Origin: Chloroflexota bacterium
GTDB taxonomy: Bacteria; Chloroflexota; Anaerolineae; UBA4142
Assembly (NCBI GenBank): GCA_023380675.1
Contig: JAMCRS010000310.1
Location: 1-10,180, forward strand
Length of the DNA stretch: 10,180 nt
Direction: 5' to 3'
The position numbers and the translations under genes were made by a program. Of the stretch, positions 1-5,777 are shown in pieces (the first letter of the stretch is position 1; each line of letters starts with the position of its first letter). The notes beneath the pieces were generated by a model. That model saw nothing but the letters and a program-made list of their open reading frames with translations, had not been told where the DNA came from and searched no databases.

Positions 1-82
1 CCTGCGGGAGGAGCGGATAGACCATCTCCGTGCTGATGTCGGTGAGGAAACTGGCAATGCCGAGCACGATGATGTTGAACAT
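1..82 (-). CDS. MFS transporter, N-terminal fragment (runs off the left edge)
   Basis: Only the first 27 codons are inside the window. Read on the minus strand from ATG at 82-80 they give MFNIIVLGIASFLTDISTEM followed by VYPLLPQ. The string 'SFLTDISTEMVYPLLP' is the typical first transmembrane helix and start of the first periplasmic loop of a bacterial Major Facilitator Superfamily subgroup ('LGLASFxTDISSEMxYPLLP'). The substrate cannot be told from this piece. No ATG, GTG or TTG lies in frame upstream before the codons become implausible, so ATG at 82 is chosen. A weak AAGGA stands about 11-12 nt upstream on the minus strand. A strong divergent promoter at 165-193 would give a 5' leader of about 75 nt. 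The family call is fairly safe; the function is open. Confidence 0.72.
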   Translation of the reverse strand, partial: MFNIIVLGIASFLTDISTEMVYPLLPQ

Positions 83-164
83 CTTGGGGTGGCATCCTTG
101 AGAGGCGCGACAGTCGACCCGAAAGCGCGCGCGTGCCGAATTCCGCGCGTTCGATATCGTTGCG

Positions 165-193
165 ATTATATACCCAAGCATCGCGCGCGTCAA
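165..193 (-). promoter_or_regulatory. sigma70-type promoter of the MFS transporter
   Basis: On the minus strand, TTGACG (193-188) and a perfect TATAAT (170-165) are separated by exactly 17 nt. The predicted transcription start is near 158 and points to the MFS start codon at 82. The motif is seen directly in the sequence; activity is inferred. Confidence 0.68.
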
Positions 194-252
194 AGATTTC
201 AGGGGAAAAATGCGCAATTCGGCCGAACGCGGCCGGATATTCGTCCCAAGAT

Positions 253-281
253 TTGCGGTTTTCAAACCCCTATGTTAGAAT
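253..281 (+). promoter_or_regulatory. sigma70-type promoter of the glycoside hydrolase gene
   Basis: TTGCGG (253-258), a 17-nt spacer, then TAGAAT (276-281). The predicted start is near 288, giving a leader of about 24 nt before the TTG start at 312. The -35 matches consensus at only 3 of 6 positions. The same -10 hexamer and spacing recur in two toxin-antitoxin promoters of this window. Confidence 0.5.
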
Positions 282-311
282 GACGACAAGTAAACGTGAG
301 GTTAATGCCAA

Positions 312-3149
312 TTGAAGAATCGCCCAACCAGTCCATTTCTTCGCGCCCTGGACGCTCTCCTCGAAGGGCGCACGGGCAGCTGTGTTATCAACATCTTCAT
401 CATTCCAGCGATGATTCTCCTGGCGCTCATACTTCCGCCTCTGGCATTGCCACAGCGAATCCTGAGCGCCGGTTACACCGGGATTTCGCCCAACGCCGGC
501 GGAAGCGTCTCCCTTAGCGACGGAACCTTCTTCTCCATTCCCGCCGGCGCGCTCAAGAGCGGCTCCGAGATCAAGCTCAATTCGATGACGCCGGACGCGT
601 TCGCCCGCGATTCCGCCGCGCAGTCCCTTCCCCCCACGCTCGACGTCAAGAGCCCGGCGTACGAGCCGGGCATCCAGGGTGCGGCACCTTCCCTGTCGAT
701 CCTTTCGATACCTATCCCGGACAACTCGGACCCGTACACGACGCTCGACGTATACGGCTACGACGGTAAGAACTGGGCCAAGCTTCCGTTCCAACTCTAC
801 CCGAACGACCAGCGTATCGAAGCCTACTTGCCCACTCTGCCGCGTATGGTCGTGATCGCACAGACTCAGGCGCAGGTCCCGACGATCAGCGCCGACCTGA
901 GCTCCGCCAGCCCCCTCCCCTCTCAAGCGACTTCGTTGGTCGCGGAGGTCAACCCCGTGGGGCTGACGATCGCCGACGGGGGCGGGATCGCCGGGAACGT
1001 GCCGCAGCTCCCCGCGACCAGCGCATCCAGTCCTTACCAGGTGGTGCCGACGGTCAGCGATTGGGACGGCACCCAGACCCGCGGCGATCTGGTCGAGAAC
1101 ATGATCACGGACGCGGCCACGCGTGAACAGCACGTGCAGGCGCTGGTCGATCTCGCGGTCGAAAAGCTCTACCCCGGATTGAACGTCGACTACCAGGGCG
1201 TCAACGCCAACAATCGAAGCGACTTTACCGCGTTCGTTTCGCAGTTGGCGGCCGCGCTGCACGCCAAGGACAAGATTCTGAGCGTCACCCTCCCGCTGCC
1301 GGACCAGGTCGCGGCGGACACCTGGCAGACCGGCGCGTACGACTGGGACGCGATCGGCCACGCGGCCGATATCGTCAAGATTCCCCTGCCGACCGCGCAC
1401 GAGGCGTACGCCGGCGACAATCCGCCGGTCGATCAATATCTGCAGTGGGCGGTCGGACACGTCGACCGGTTCAAGCTCGAGATCACTTTTTCCGCCATGG
1501 GCCGCGACGAATTCGGCTCCTCGTTCGCGCCGATCGGATTTACGAACGCCGCGGCGCTGATGGGGCCGATCGACGCGCCGGATACGATCGCGCCGGGCGC
1601 CAAGGCGCCCCTCGATCTGCCCAAGTTGCGCGAGGCCGGCGGCGTCAAGCTGGACGAGGCCAGCGGCCTCTATTCGTTCGGCTACAAGGACGACAAGGGC
1701 CAATCGCACACCGTGTGGCTCGAGTCCGCGAACAGCTTTGCGAAAAAAGTCGCGCTCGCGCAAGACTATAACCTGCGCGGGGTCGCGCTCAGAGACCTGA
1801 GCGACGACGCGGTCGAGTCGCGCGCGTGGAACGTCTTCAACGAATACCACAACTCCCAGGCGCTCGCGTTCAAAGGGAGTTTGACGATCGCCTGGCGCGT
1901 CAACGGGCAGACCGTCGGCAAGGTCCCGGCGACCGATCCGCGGTTCACCTGGACGGCGACGACCGATACCGGCGGCGCCAAGATCGAAGCGACCCTCTCG
2001 TTCGACGACGGACAAACGGTGGCGGCCAACGTCGCCAACACCGATATCCAGGTCGAGAAACTGGTGGTCGCCGCGCCCACGGTCGCACCGGTCGCCGCGG
2101 GCCCCAAACCCACCCCCAAGCCGGCCGCGCCGTCTGCGCCGGCCAGTACCTTCACCGGCCAGAACCTATTCGGCTACGGCGCGCAGCTCAACTGGACCAA
2201 CAGCGACAACAACGCCGAGATGGGTCAGTTGAACCAGCTCGGATTCAAGTGGGCCAAAGTCCAGATCCGCTGGTGTGACCTGGAAAGCTCACGGGGTGTC
2301 GCAGACCTGAGCCAGGTCGATCGTCTGATCGGGGCGGCGAATTCCCACGGAATCAAAGTGCTATTCAGCGTGGTGTGCGCGCCCAACTGGTCCCGGGCCG
2401 ACGGCGGCGCCGGCGGTTCCGGTCCGCCGGACAACATGCAGGACGCGGCCAACTTTATGAGCGGACTCGCCAGCAAGTACTGCAACGGCGGGCTCGGCGC
2501 GATCGAAGTCTGGAACGAGCATAACCTGTTGACCGAATGGCACGGCAAGCCGATCTCCGCCGCGCTCTATATGGACATGCTGAAAAAGTCGTACACCGCG
2601 ATCAAAGCCAAGTGCCCGTCGGTGGTGGTCGTCTCCGGCGCGCCGACGCCGACCGGCGTGGTGAGCGACACCGCCATCGACGACGTGCTGTTCTTGCAGC
2701 AGTTGTATCAGAACGGCCTCAAGGATTATTCGGACGCGATCGGCGTTCACCCCAGCGGATTCTGCAACGCCCCCGACGTGAGCGTCGGCGCCATGAACAA
2801 CTGCGGCGGTCAATACAACAATCACCGCTCCTTCTTCTTCAAGGACACGATGACGACCTACCACCAGGTTATGTCCGATTACGGCGACACCAAAAAACAA
2901 CTATGGCCGACCGAGTTCGGCTGGGGCGTGGACGGCAGCCCCAAGCCGGGGTACGACTATGAAAAGTTCATCAGCGAACAGAACCAGGCCGATTGGCTGG
3001 TCAAGGCGTACCAGCAGATGCGCGCGTGGGGTTGGGTCGGCGTGGCTACGCTCTGGAACCTGGATTTCACCGACATGAACAACGAGACCGGCGCATTTCA
3101 CGTCGTCGGTCGTCCCGCCTTCAACTCGCTCGCCGGGATGCCCAAGTAG
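312..3149 (+). CDS. Membrane-anchored multidomain protein: degenerate GH18-like barrel plus clan GH-A glycosidase
   Basis: A 945-aa envelope protein. A short basic N-terminus and a hydrophobic helix at about residues 25-47 suggest a signal anchor. Residues 55-90 ('GGSVSLSDGTFFSIPAGAL') look like the start of a ZU5-type beta domain. Residues about 241-515 resemble the YaaH/GH18 barrel, but the catalytic strand reads PGLNVDYQG (288-296), with Gln295 where the acid Glu is expected. The later MTYD-type motif is replaced by VKIPLP. Residues about 517-582 look Ig-like, followed by a Pro/Ala/Thr linker (about 585-613). Residues 614-945 form a clan GH-A (GH5/GH39-like) barrel with acid/base E736 in EVWNEHN and nucleophile E868 in WPTEFGWG. 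This domain probably cleaves an extracellular or cell-wall polysaccharide; the substrate is unknown. The TTG start at 312 follows GTGAGG at 296-301. A later ATG at 411 has no ribosome site and would lose the basic N-terminus. The frame ends at TAG 3147-3149. Confidence 0.85.
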   Translation: MKNRPTSPFLRALDALLEGRTGSCVINIFIIPAMILLALILPPLALPQRILSAGYTGISPNAGGSVSLSDGTFFSIPAGALKSGSEIKLNSMTPDAFARDSAAQSLPPTLDVKSPAYEPGIQGAAPSLSILSIPIPDNSDPYTTLDVYGYDGKNWAKLPFQLYPNDQRIEAYLPTLPRMVVIAQTQAQVPTISADLSSASPLPSQATSLVAEVNPVGLTIADGGGIAGNVPQLPATSASSPYQVVPTVSDWDGTQTRGDLVENMITDAATREQHVQALVDLAVEKLYPGLNVDYQGVNANNRSDFTAFVSQLAAALHAKDKILSVTLPLPDQVAADTWQTGAYDWDAIGHAADIVKIPLPTAHEAYAGDNPPVDQYLQWAVGHVDRFKLEITFSAMGRDEFGSSFAPIGFTNAAALMGPIDAPDTIAPGAKAPLDLPKLREAGGVKLDEASGLYSFGYKDDKGQSHTVWLESANSFAKKVALAQDYNLRGVALRDLSDDAVESRAWNVFNEYHNSQALAFKGSLTIAWRVNGQTVGKVPATDPRFTWTATTDTGGAKIEATLSFDDGQTVAANVANTDIQVEKLVVAAPTVAPVAAGPKPTPKPAAPSAPASTFTGQNLFGYGAQLNWTNSDNNAEMGQLNQLGFKWAKVQIRWCDLESSRGVADLSQVDRLIGAANSHGIKVLFSVVCAPNWSRADGGAGGSGPPDNMQDAANFMSGLASKYCNGGLGAIEVWNEHNLLTEWHGKPISAALYMDMLKKSYTAIKAKCPSVVVVSGAPTPTGVVSDTAIDDVLFLQQLYQNGLKDYSDAIGVHPSGFCNAPDVSVGAMNNCGGQYNNHRSFFFKDTMTTYHQVMSDYGDTKKQLWPTEFGWGVDGSPKPGYDYEKFISEQNQADWLVKAYQQMRAWGWVGVATLWNLDFTDMNNETGAFHVVGRPAFNSLAGMPK

Positions 3150-3170
3150 GTTCGGGACGCGTGAATTCCA

Positions 3171-3201
3171 GACCCTTCGGGTTTAAGAAACCCGAAGGGT
3201 C
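3171..3201. repeat. Palindrome copy 1 after the glycosidase gene (possible weak terminator)
   Basis: GACCCTTCGGGTTT (3171-3184), loop AAG, AAACCCGAAGGGTC (3188-3201): a perfect 14-bp stem 22 nt after the glycosidase stop. The downstream sequence is CTTGATTTG, so there is no proper U-tract. Termination is therefore uncertain. The same arms recur at 3897-3929. Confidence 0.7.
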
Positions 3202-3280
3202 CTTGATTTGGACGAGTGAATTGCGGTGGGGCAACCTGCGCAATTGACTTTTCGGGAACCCGACGGATATCTTTGCAGAT

Positions 3281-3309
3281 TTGAGCATAGCTTTGTTTGG
3301 TGGTAGAAT
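3281..3309 (+). promoter_or_regulatory. sigma70-type promoter of the first antitoxin/RelE pair
   Basis: TTGAGC (3281-3286), a 17-nt spacer, TAGAAT (3304-3309). An 8-bp palindrome AGAATTCT (3305-3312) overlaps the -10 and could be part of an autoregulatory operator. That last point is inference. Confidence 0.58.
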
Positions 3310-3343
3310 TCTTTCTGTACTTTTCATGCGGGGAGACCATCGA

Positions 3344-3574
3344 ATGAGTACCGCCTCTCTTTTGACAGAAGCAAGCAAGCGTCTACGCAGGCTCTCACCC
3401 GAGCGGCTGCGTGTGGCAAATGATTTTCTAGCATACTTGCAGGAGCGCGAGGAAACCGACGCTACTCAAGAGTTGCTGAACATTCCGGGATTTGACACGG
3501 CATTTGAACGCGCCGTGAGCCAAGTCAAACGCGGCAAAGTGGTTCGGTTTGCAAAGATTCGCCGGGATGTATGA
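3344..3574 (+). CDS. Antitoxin-like protein, partner of RelE-family toxin
   Basis: A 76-aa acidic/basic helical protein starting MSTASLLTEASKRLRRLSPE. It contains 'SPERLRVANDFLAYLQERE' (residues about 18-36) and ends 'GKVVRFAKIRRDV'. Small proteins of this kind, often annotated only as hypothetical or DUF2281-like, precede RelE toxins in cyanobacteria and Chloroflexota. They are inferred to bind the toxin through the C-terminal tail. The ATG at 3344 is chosen because GGGGAGA (3330-3336) stands 7 nt upstream. An in-frame ATG at 3281 lies within the -35 element and is not credible. Its stop overlaps the toxin start by 8 nt, showing translational coupling. No DNA-binding fold is obvious to the eye. 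Confidence 0.72.
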   Translation: MSTASLLTEASKRLRRLSPERLRVANDFLAYLQEREETDATQELLNIPGFDTAFERAVSQVKRGKVVRFAKIRRDV

Positions 3575-3827
3575 CCTTTATCTGACTGATGAAGCGCGCC
3601 GTTTCTACGACAGAGCAGAAGTACCCTTGATCAGAAAACTGAATCGTTGTTTCGAGCAGATTCAAGCCGATCCATACAAGCATCCTAATATCAAGCCGCT
3701 CAGAGGTCGGCTTGCCGGGTTCCTGAGATATCGAATAGGAGACTGGCGCGTAATCTACCCGGTTGACGATCAAGCCAAAAGAATTACAGTGTTGCTGATT
3801 GCGCACCGCAGCCGTGCCTACGAATAG
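3567..3827 (+). CDS. RelE/ParE-family toxin (first)
   Basis: An 86-aa protein with the RelE signature in its second half: 'KPLRGRLAGFLRYRIGDWRV' (43-62), followed by IYPVDD and ending AHRSRAYE. RelE relatives are ribosome-associated mRNA endonucleases, whereas ParE relatives poison gyrase; the sequence alone does not decide which. Basic residues R46, R54, R56 and R61 and the terminal His-Arg-x-Arg-x-Tyr cluster fit a RelE-type RNase surface. ATG 3567 is taken as the start because it overlaps the antitoxin stop (ATGTATGA). An in-frame ATG at 3549 would extend deeper into the antitoxin without a ribosome site. It is translationally coupled to the antitoxin. It ends TAG at 3825-3827. Confidence 0.83.
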   Translation: MYDLYLTDEARRFYDRAEVPLIRKLNRCFEQIQADPYKHPNIKPLRGRLAGFLRYRIGDWRVIYPVDDQAKRITVLLIAHRSRAYE

Positions 3828-3896
3828 GCCCGCGTTGGGAATGGTCTCGCACGCGTTGGCCGAAACACCGAACTAGCGTTTGCACTCGTGGCTCCT

Positions 3897-3933
3897 AGAC
3901 CCTTCGGGTTTGCTGAACCCGAAGGGTCTTTTT
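3897..3933 (+). terminator. Rho-independent terminator (palindrome copy 2)
   Basis: AGACCCTTCGGGTT (3897-3910), loop TGCTG, AACCCGAAGGGTCT (3916-3929), with a run of five T at 3929-3933. The 14-bp stem and U-tract form a textbook intrinsic terminator about 70 nt after the first RelE gene. The stem arms are the same as those of the palindrome at 3171-3201. Confidence 0.82.
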
Positions 3934-3947
3934 CGTTCCCCGGCGCC

Positions 3948-3976
3948 TTGACGACAACACCCGCGCGATGTATACT
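3948..3976 (+). promoter_or_regulatory. sigma70-type promoter of the RHH antitoxin/VapC pair
   Basis: TTGACG (3948-3953), a 17-nt spacer, TATACT (3971-3976). The predicted start is near 3983, giving a very short leader before ATG 3998. The -10 lies inside the first copy of the direct repeat at 3967-3987. Confidence 0.68.
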
Positions 3977-3987
3977 GTGATGTATAC
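3967..3987 (+). promoter_or_regulatory. Probable operator: direct repeat GATGTATAC x2
   Basis: GATGTATAC at 3967-3975 is repeated exactly at 3979-3987, a 12-bp period of about one helical turn. Each copy holds the palindrome GTATAC. The first copy covers the -10 and the second the transcription start. This is the expected geometry for cooperative binding by the ribbon-helix-helix antitoxin encoded next. The repeat is seen; the operator role is inferred. Confidence 0.55.
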
Positions 3988-3997
3988 GGGAGGAACC

Positions 3998-4291
3998 ATG
4001 GCCAGAATGGTCCGTAAACAAGTGTATCTTCGCAGGCGCCAAACGGCAATGCTGAAAAGACAGGCAAAGGAGACCGGCTCGACCGAATCCGAATTGATCC
4101 GCCAAGCCATCGACCGCCAGGTTATCGGCAGCGGCCGCCTGCTTTCGCCGGACCCTCGAGCTTGGGAACGCGCCCATGACCTAATGCTGGAGTTGAATTC
4201 CCAGGGCCCGTTGGTTGGACGACGTCGTCAATGGACGCGTGACGAGCTTTACGAGGAACGGATGAATCGTTATGGCTCGCGTTCTGGTTGA
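3998..4291 (+). CDS. Ribbon-helix-helix antitoxin (VapB-like)
   Basis: A 97-aa protein. Residues 4-42 ('MVRKQVYLRRRQTAMLKRQA' onward to 'SELIRQAIDRQV') fit a CopG/RHH domain: a short basic beta strand (RKQVYL), then two helices joined by 'ETGSTESE'. RHH proteins dimerise, and the paired strands read the DNA major groove. The C-terminal half (about 50-97), rich in Arg, Trp and Glu, would wrap the VapC toxin. ATG 3998 is chosen because GGGAGGAA (3988-3995) stands just before it. An in-frame ATG at 3968 falls in the promoter. The gene overlaps vapC by 20 nt. It is very probably autoregulated through the GATGTATAC repeats. Confidence 0.8.
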   Translation: MARMVRKQVYLRRRQTAMLKRQAKETGSTESELIRQAIDRQVIGSGRLLSPDPRAWERAHDLMLELNSQGPLVGRRRQWTRDELYEERMNRYGSRSG

Positions 4292-4721
4292 CACCAATGT
4301 GCTCGTGTATGCCTACGACCGCGGGGAACACGAAAAACAAGGCCAAGCCATCAGGGTTCTAGAGACGTTGCACGCGGCGGGCTTGGGACACATTAGCGTC
4401 CAATCGTTGGCCGAATTCTATTCCGCGACGACCAAACGCAGAGCGCCTATATTGACTTTAGACGTGGCAGGTCGCCAAGTTGAAAATCTGGCGATGGGCT
4501 GGGATGTCATAGAGTTGACAACCCAAATAGTCTTGGAAGCGGTACGCGGCGTCCGTGAATACGGCTTTTCTTATTGGGATGCGCAAATATGGGCCGCCGC
4601 GCGTCTTAACCAAATCCCGATCGTGCTAACCGAAGATTTTCCGAGCCGCGCCCTCGTCGAGGGCGTACGCTTTCTAAACCCCTTCGACCCCAAGTTCGAT
4701 CTGCGTGATATTGTGAGTTGA
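4272..4721 (+). CDS. VapC-like PIN-domain ribonuclease toxin
   Basis: A 149-aa PIN domain with the complete acidic quartet: D7 in VLVDTNVL, E48 in QSLAEFY, D103 in SYWDAQIWAAA and D122 in LTEDF. These residues hold Mg2+ or Mn2+ for single-strand RNA cleavage. VapC toxins usually cut initiator tRNA or rRNA, but the target cannot be read here. Length is slightly above the common 130-140 aa, with an extra tail 'NPFDPKFDLRDIVS'. The start ATG 4272 lies inside the antitoxin frame (20-nt overlap), so translation is coupled to the RHH antitoxin. It appears intact, with no missing catalytic residue. It ends TGA at 4719-4721. Confidence 0.88.
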   Translation: MARVLVDTNVLVYAYDRGEHEKQGQAIRVLETLHAAGLGHISVQSLAEFYSATTKRRAPILTLDVAGRQVENLAMGWDVIELTTQIVLEAVRGVREYGFSYWDAQIWAAARLNQIPIVLTEDFPSRALVEGVRFLNPFDPKFDLRDIVS

Positions 4722-4917
4722 ACGGATGTTCTCTGATCTAGGACGAAATTCGATGGGTCTCGGTGTTTGAAACTGAACATTTCTTTCGTTTGTCCCGAGC
4801 GCCGTTCGGCAGATCTCTTCACATCACTATTGCGAACCTCCTAAAGCAGCCCCTACTGCCGTCACCGGTCGATGCAGGATCATACGCGGCGGCTTGGAAC
4901 AAGCTCGGTTATTCCTT

Positions 4918-4946
4918 TTGACACTCGGTTTGGAAACTAGTAGAAT
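4918..4946 (+). promoter_or_regulatory. sigma70-type promoter of the HicB/antitoxin/RelE unit
   Basis: A perfect TTGACA (4918-4923), a 17-nt spacer, and TAGAAT (4941-4946). The predicted start is near 4953, giving a leader of about 14 nt that contains GGAGG. It is among the best promoter matches in the window. A short GCTTG-GAA-CAAGC inverted repeat at 4892-4904 lies just upstream. The rest of the 245-bp gap after vapC shows nothing else recognisable. Confidence 0.75.
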
Positions 4947-4966
4947 GAGCAGTATGGAGGTGGATA

Positions 4967-5191
4967 ATGTCTGTGGTCGTCCATCGCTATCGAGTCGTGT
5001 TCGAAGCCGAAGAGAATGGATGGTACTCGGTCCACTGCCCCGCGTTGAAGGGGGTCCATTCTCAGGGGAGTACATATGAGCAGGCCCTCGCGAATATCCG
5101 CGAGGCGATAGAAGGATGGCTTGACGTCGAGCGAGAATCTGGCGATGCGCCGCCGAATAAATCAATCGTCGGTAAGGAGGAGCACGGCTGA
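4967..5191 (+). CDS. HicB-like antitoxin-fold protein without an adjacent HicA
   Basis: A 74-aa protein with the HicB (UPF0150) partial RNase-H-like fold: 'YRVVFEAEENGWYSVHCPAL' (8-27), then KGVHSQGSTYEQALANIREAIEG-type helix 1 to about residue 55. HicB normally blocks the small HicA mRNA interferase. Here no HicA-like frame lies before or after it. It also lacks the C-terminal HTH or RHH extension that longer HicB proteins use for autoregulation. GGAGG (4956-4960) lies 6 nt before ATG 4967. Its stop TGA (5189-5191) is one base from the next ATG (5193), so the three genes form one unit. It may be an orphan, or it may work with the RelE pair downstream. Confidence 0.78.
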   Translation: MSVVVHRYRVVFEAEENGWYSVHCPALKGVHSQGSTYEQALANIREAIEGWLDVERESGDAPPNKSIVGKEEHG

Positions 5192-5192
5192 A

Positions 5193-5411
5193 ATGAAGAC
5201 TATCGACAAACTCACAATACCGCAATTCGAGGCGTTGATGGAGAAAGCAGTGGAACGCAAGCTGCTTGAAATGTTCGGCGATCCAGACAAGGGTCTAGAA
5301 CTCAAACCGAGTGTCAAGGCGAAATTGCGCCGTTCGTTGGCGGCAGTGCGGCGAGGAGAGCACGGAATCCCCGCGAAGCAAGTTGCCAAAGAACTCGGCC
5401 TAAGATGGTAG
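5193..5411 (+). CDS. Antitoxin-like protein, partner of the second RelE
   Basis: A 72-aa protein: MKTIDKLTIPQFEALMEKAV, then 'LLEMFGDPDKGLELKPSVKA' and the C-terminal 'GIPAKQVAKELGLRW'. The 'GDPDxGLEL..LRRSLxxVRRGExGIPAxxVAxxLGLxW' layout is recurrent in small proteins upstream of RelE/ParE toxins, usually unnamed. The C-terminal part could contribute to toxin binding. GGAGG (5176-5180) precedes ATG 5193 by 12 nt. An in-frame ATG at 5121 would overlap hicB heavily and is rejected. The gene overlaps the toxin start by 7 nt (ATGGTAG). The role is inferred mainly from position. Confidence 0.7.
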   Translation: MKTIDKLTIPQFEALMEKAVERKLLEMFGDPDKGLELKPSVKAKLRRSLAAVRRGEHGIPAKQVAKELGLRW

Positions 5412-5677
5412 ATTCTGACGCGATTGAATTTCGTCCTGAAGCGCGAGAAGGCCTGCGGCGGCTCGGCGAGTCCGATGCCCAACGCGTGTTGGACAAGATT
5501 CACTGGCTTTCGGAGAATTCTCGGACAATTCGGCATGAAGCATTAACCGGTGAGTTCAAAGGTCTGTTCAAACTCCGCATTGGAGATTATCGTGTGATTT
5601 ACTCAATTGTTCGAGGCCAACGTATTATCGCTATCCATTTCATAGGTCACCGGCGCAACATTTACGAAAGGCGTTAG
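5405..5677 (+). CDS. RelE/ParE-family toxin (second)
   Basis: A 90-aa protein with a canonical RelE core: 'EALTGEFKGLFKLRIGDYRV' (45-64), IYSIV, and the ending 'FIGHRRNIYERR'. This copy is closer to the RelE consensus (LRIGDYRVIY...GHRRxIY) than the first toxin in the window. Basic and aromatic residues K52, K56, R58, R63, H82, R83 and Y87 are the expected RNase-surface positions by family analogy. The start ATG 5405 overlaps the antitoxin stop (TAG 5409-5411), so the two are coupled. It is the last gene of the HicB/antitoxin/RelE unit. A weak hairpin TAGG-TTTCGT-CCTA sits on its stop codon (5675-5688) with no U-tract. Confidence 0.86.
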   Translation: MVDSDAIEFRPEAREGLRRLGESDAQRVLDKIHWLSENSRTIRHEALTGEFKGLFKLRIGDYRVIYSIVRGQRIIAIHFIGHRRNIYERR

Positions 5678-5743
5678 GTTTCGTCCTACGTTTGGCGCGC
5701 TACATACTTTGCTAGATTAAATCGTCGCCAAAGACTGCTCCAT

Positions 5744-5771
5744 TTGCAATTCCCACCGCCTCGCGTATACT
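5744..5771 (+). promoter_or_regulatory. sigma70-type promoter of era (leaderless geometry)
   Basis: TTGCAA (5744-5749), a 16-nt spacer, TATACT (5766-5771). Transcription would start about 7 nt later, at or next to the GTG at 5778. No purine-rich ribosome site fits between the -10 and the coding region. Confidence 0.55.
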
Positions 5772-5777
5772 TTGCAC

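Noticed and set aside
89..315. Small plus-strand frames between the MFS and glycosidase genes
   Set aside because: They overlap the divergent promoters, have no ribosome site, and are Arg-rich random translation.
270..2015. 581-codon open frame on the minus strand opposite the glycosidase gene
   Set aside because: Arg/Val/Gly/Asp-rich shadow of a GC-rich plus-strand gene. It has no recognisable domain, while the plus frame has clear family motifs.
5691..5732. Terminator after the second RelE gene (TTTGGCG / CGCCAAA)
   Set aside because: Seven-base arms with a 28-nt loop and no T-run. Too weak to call.
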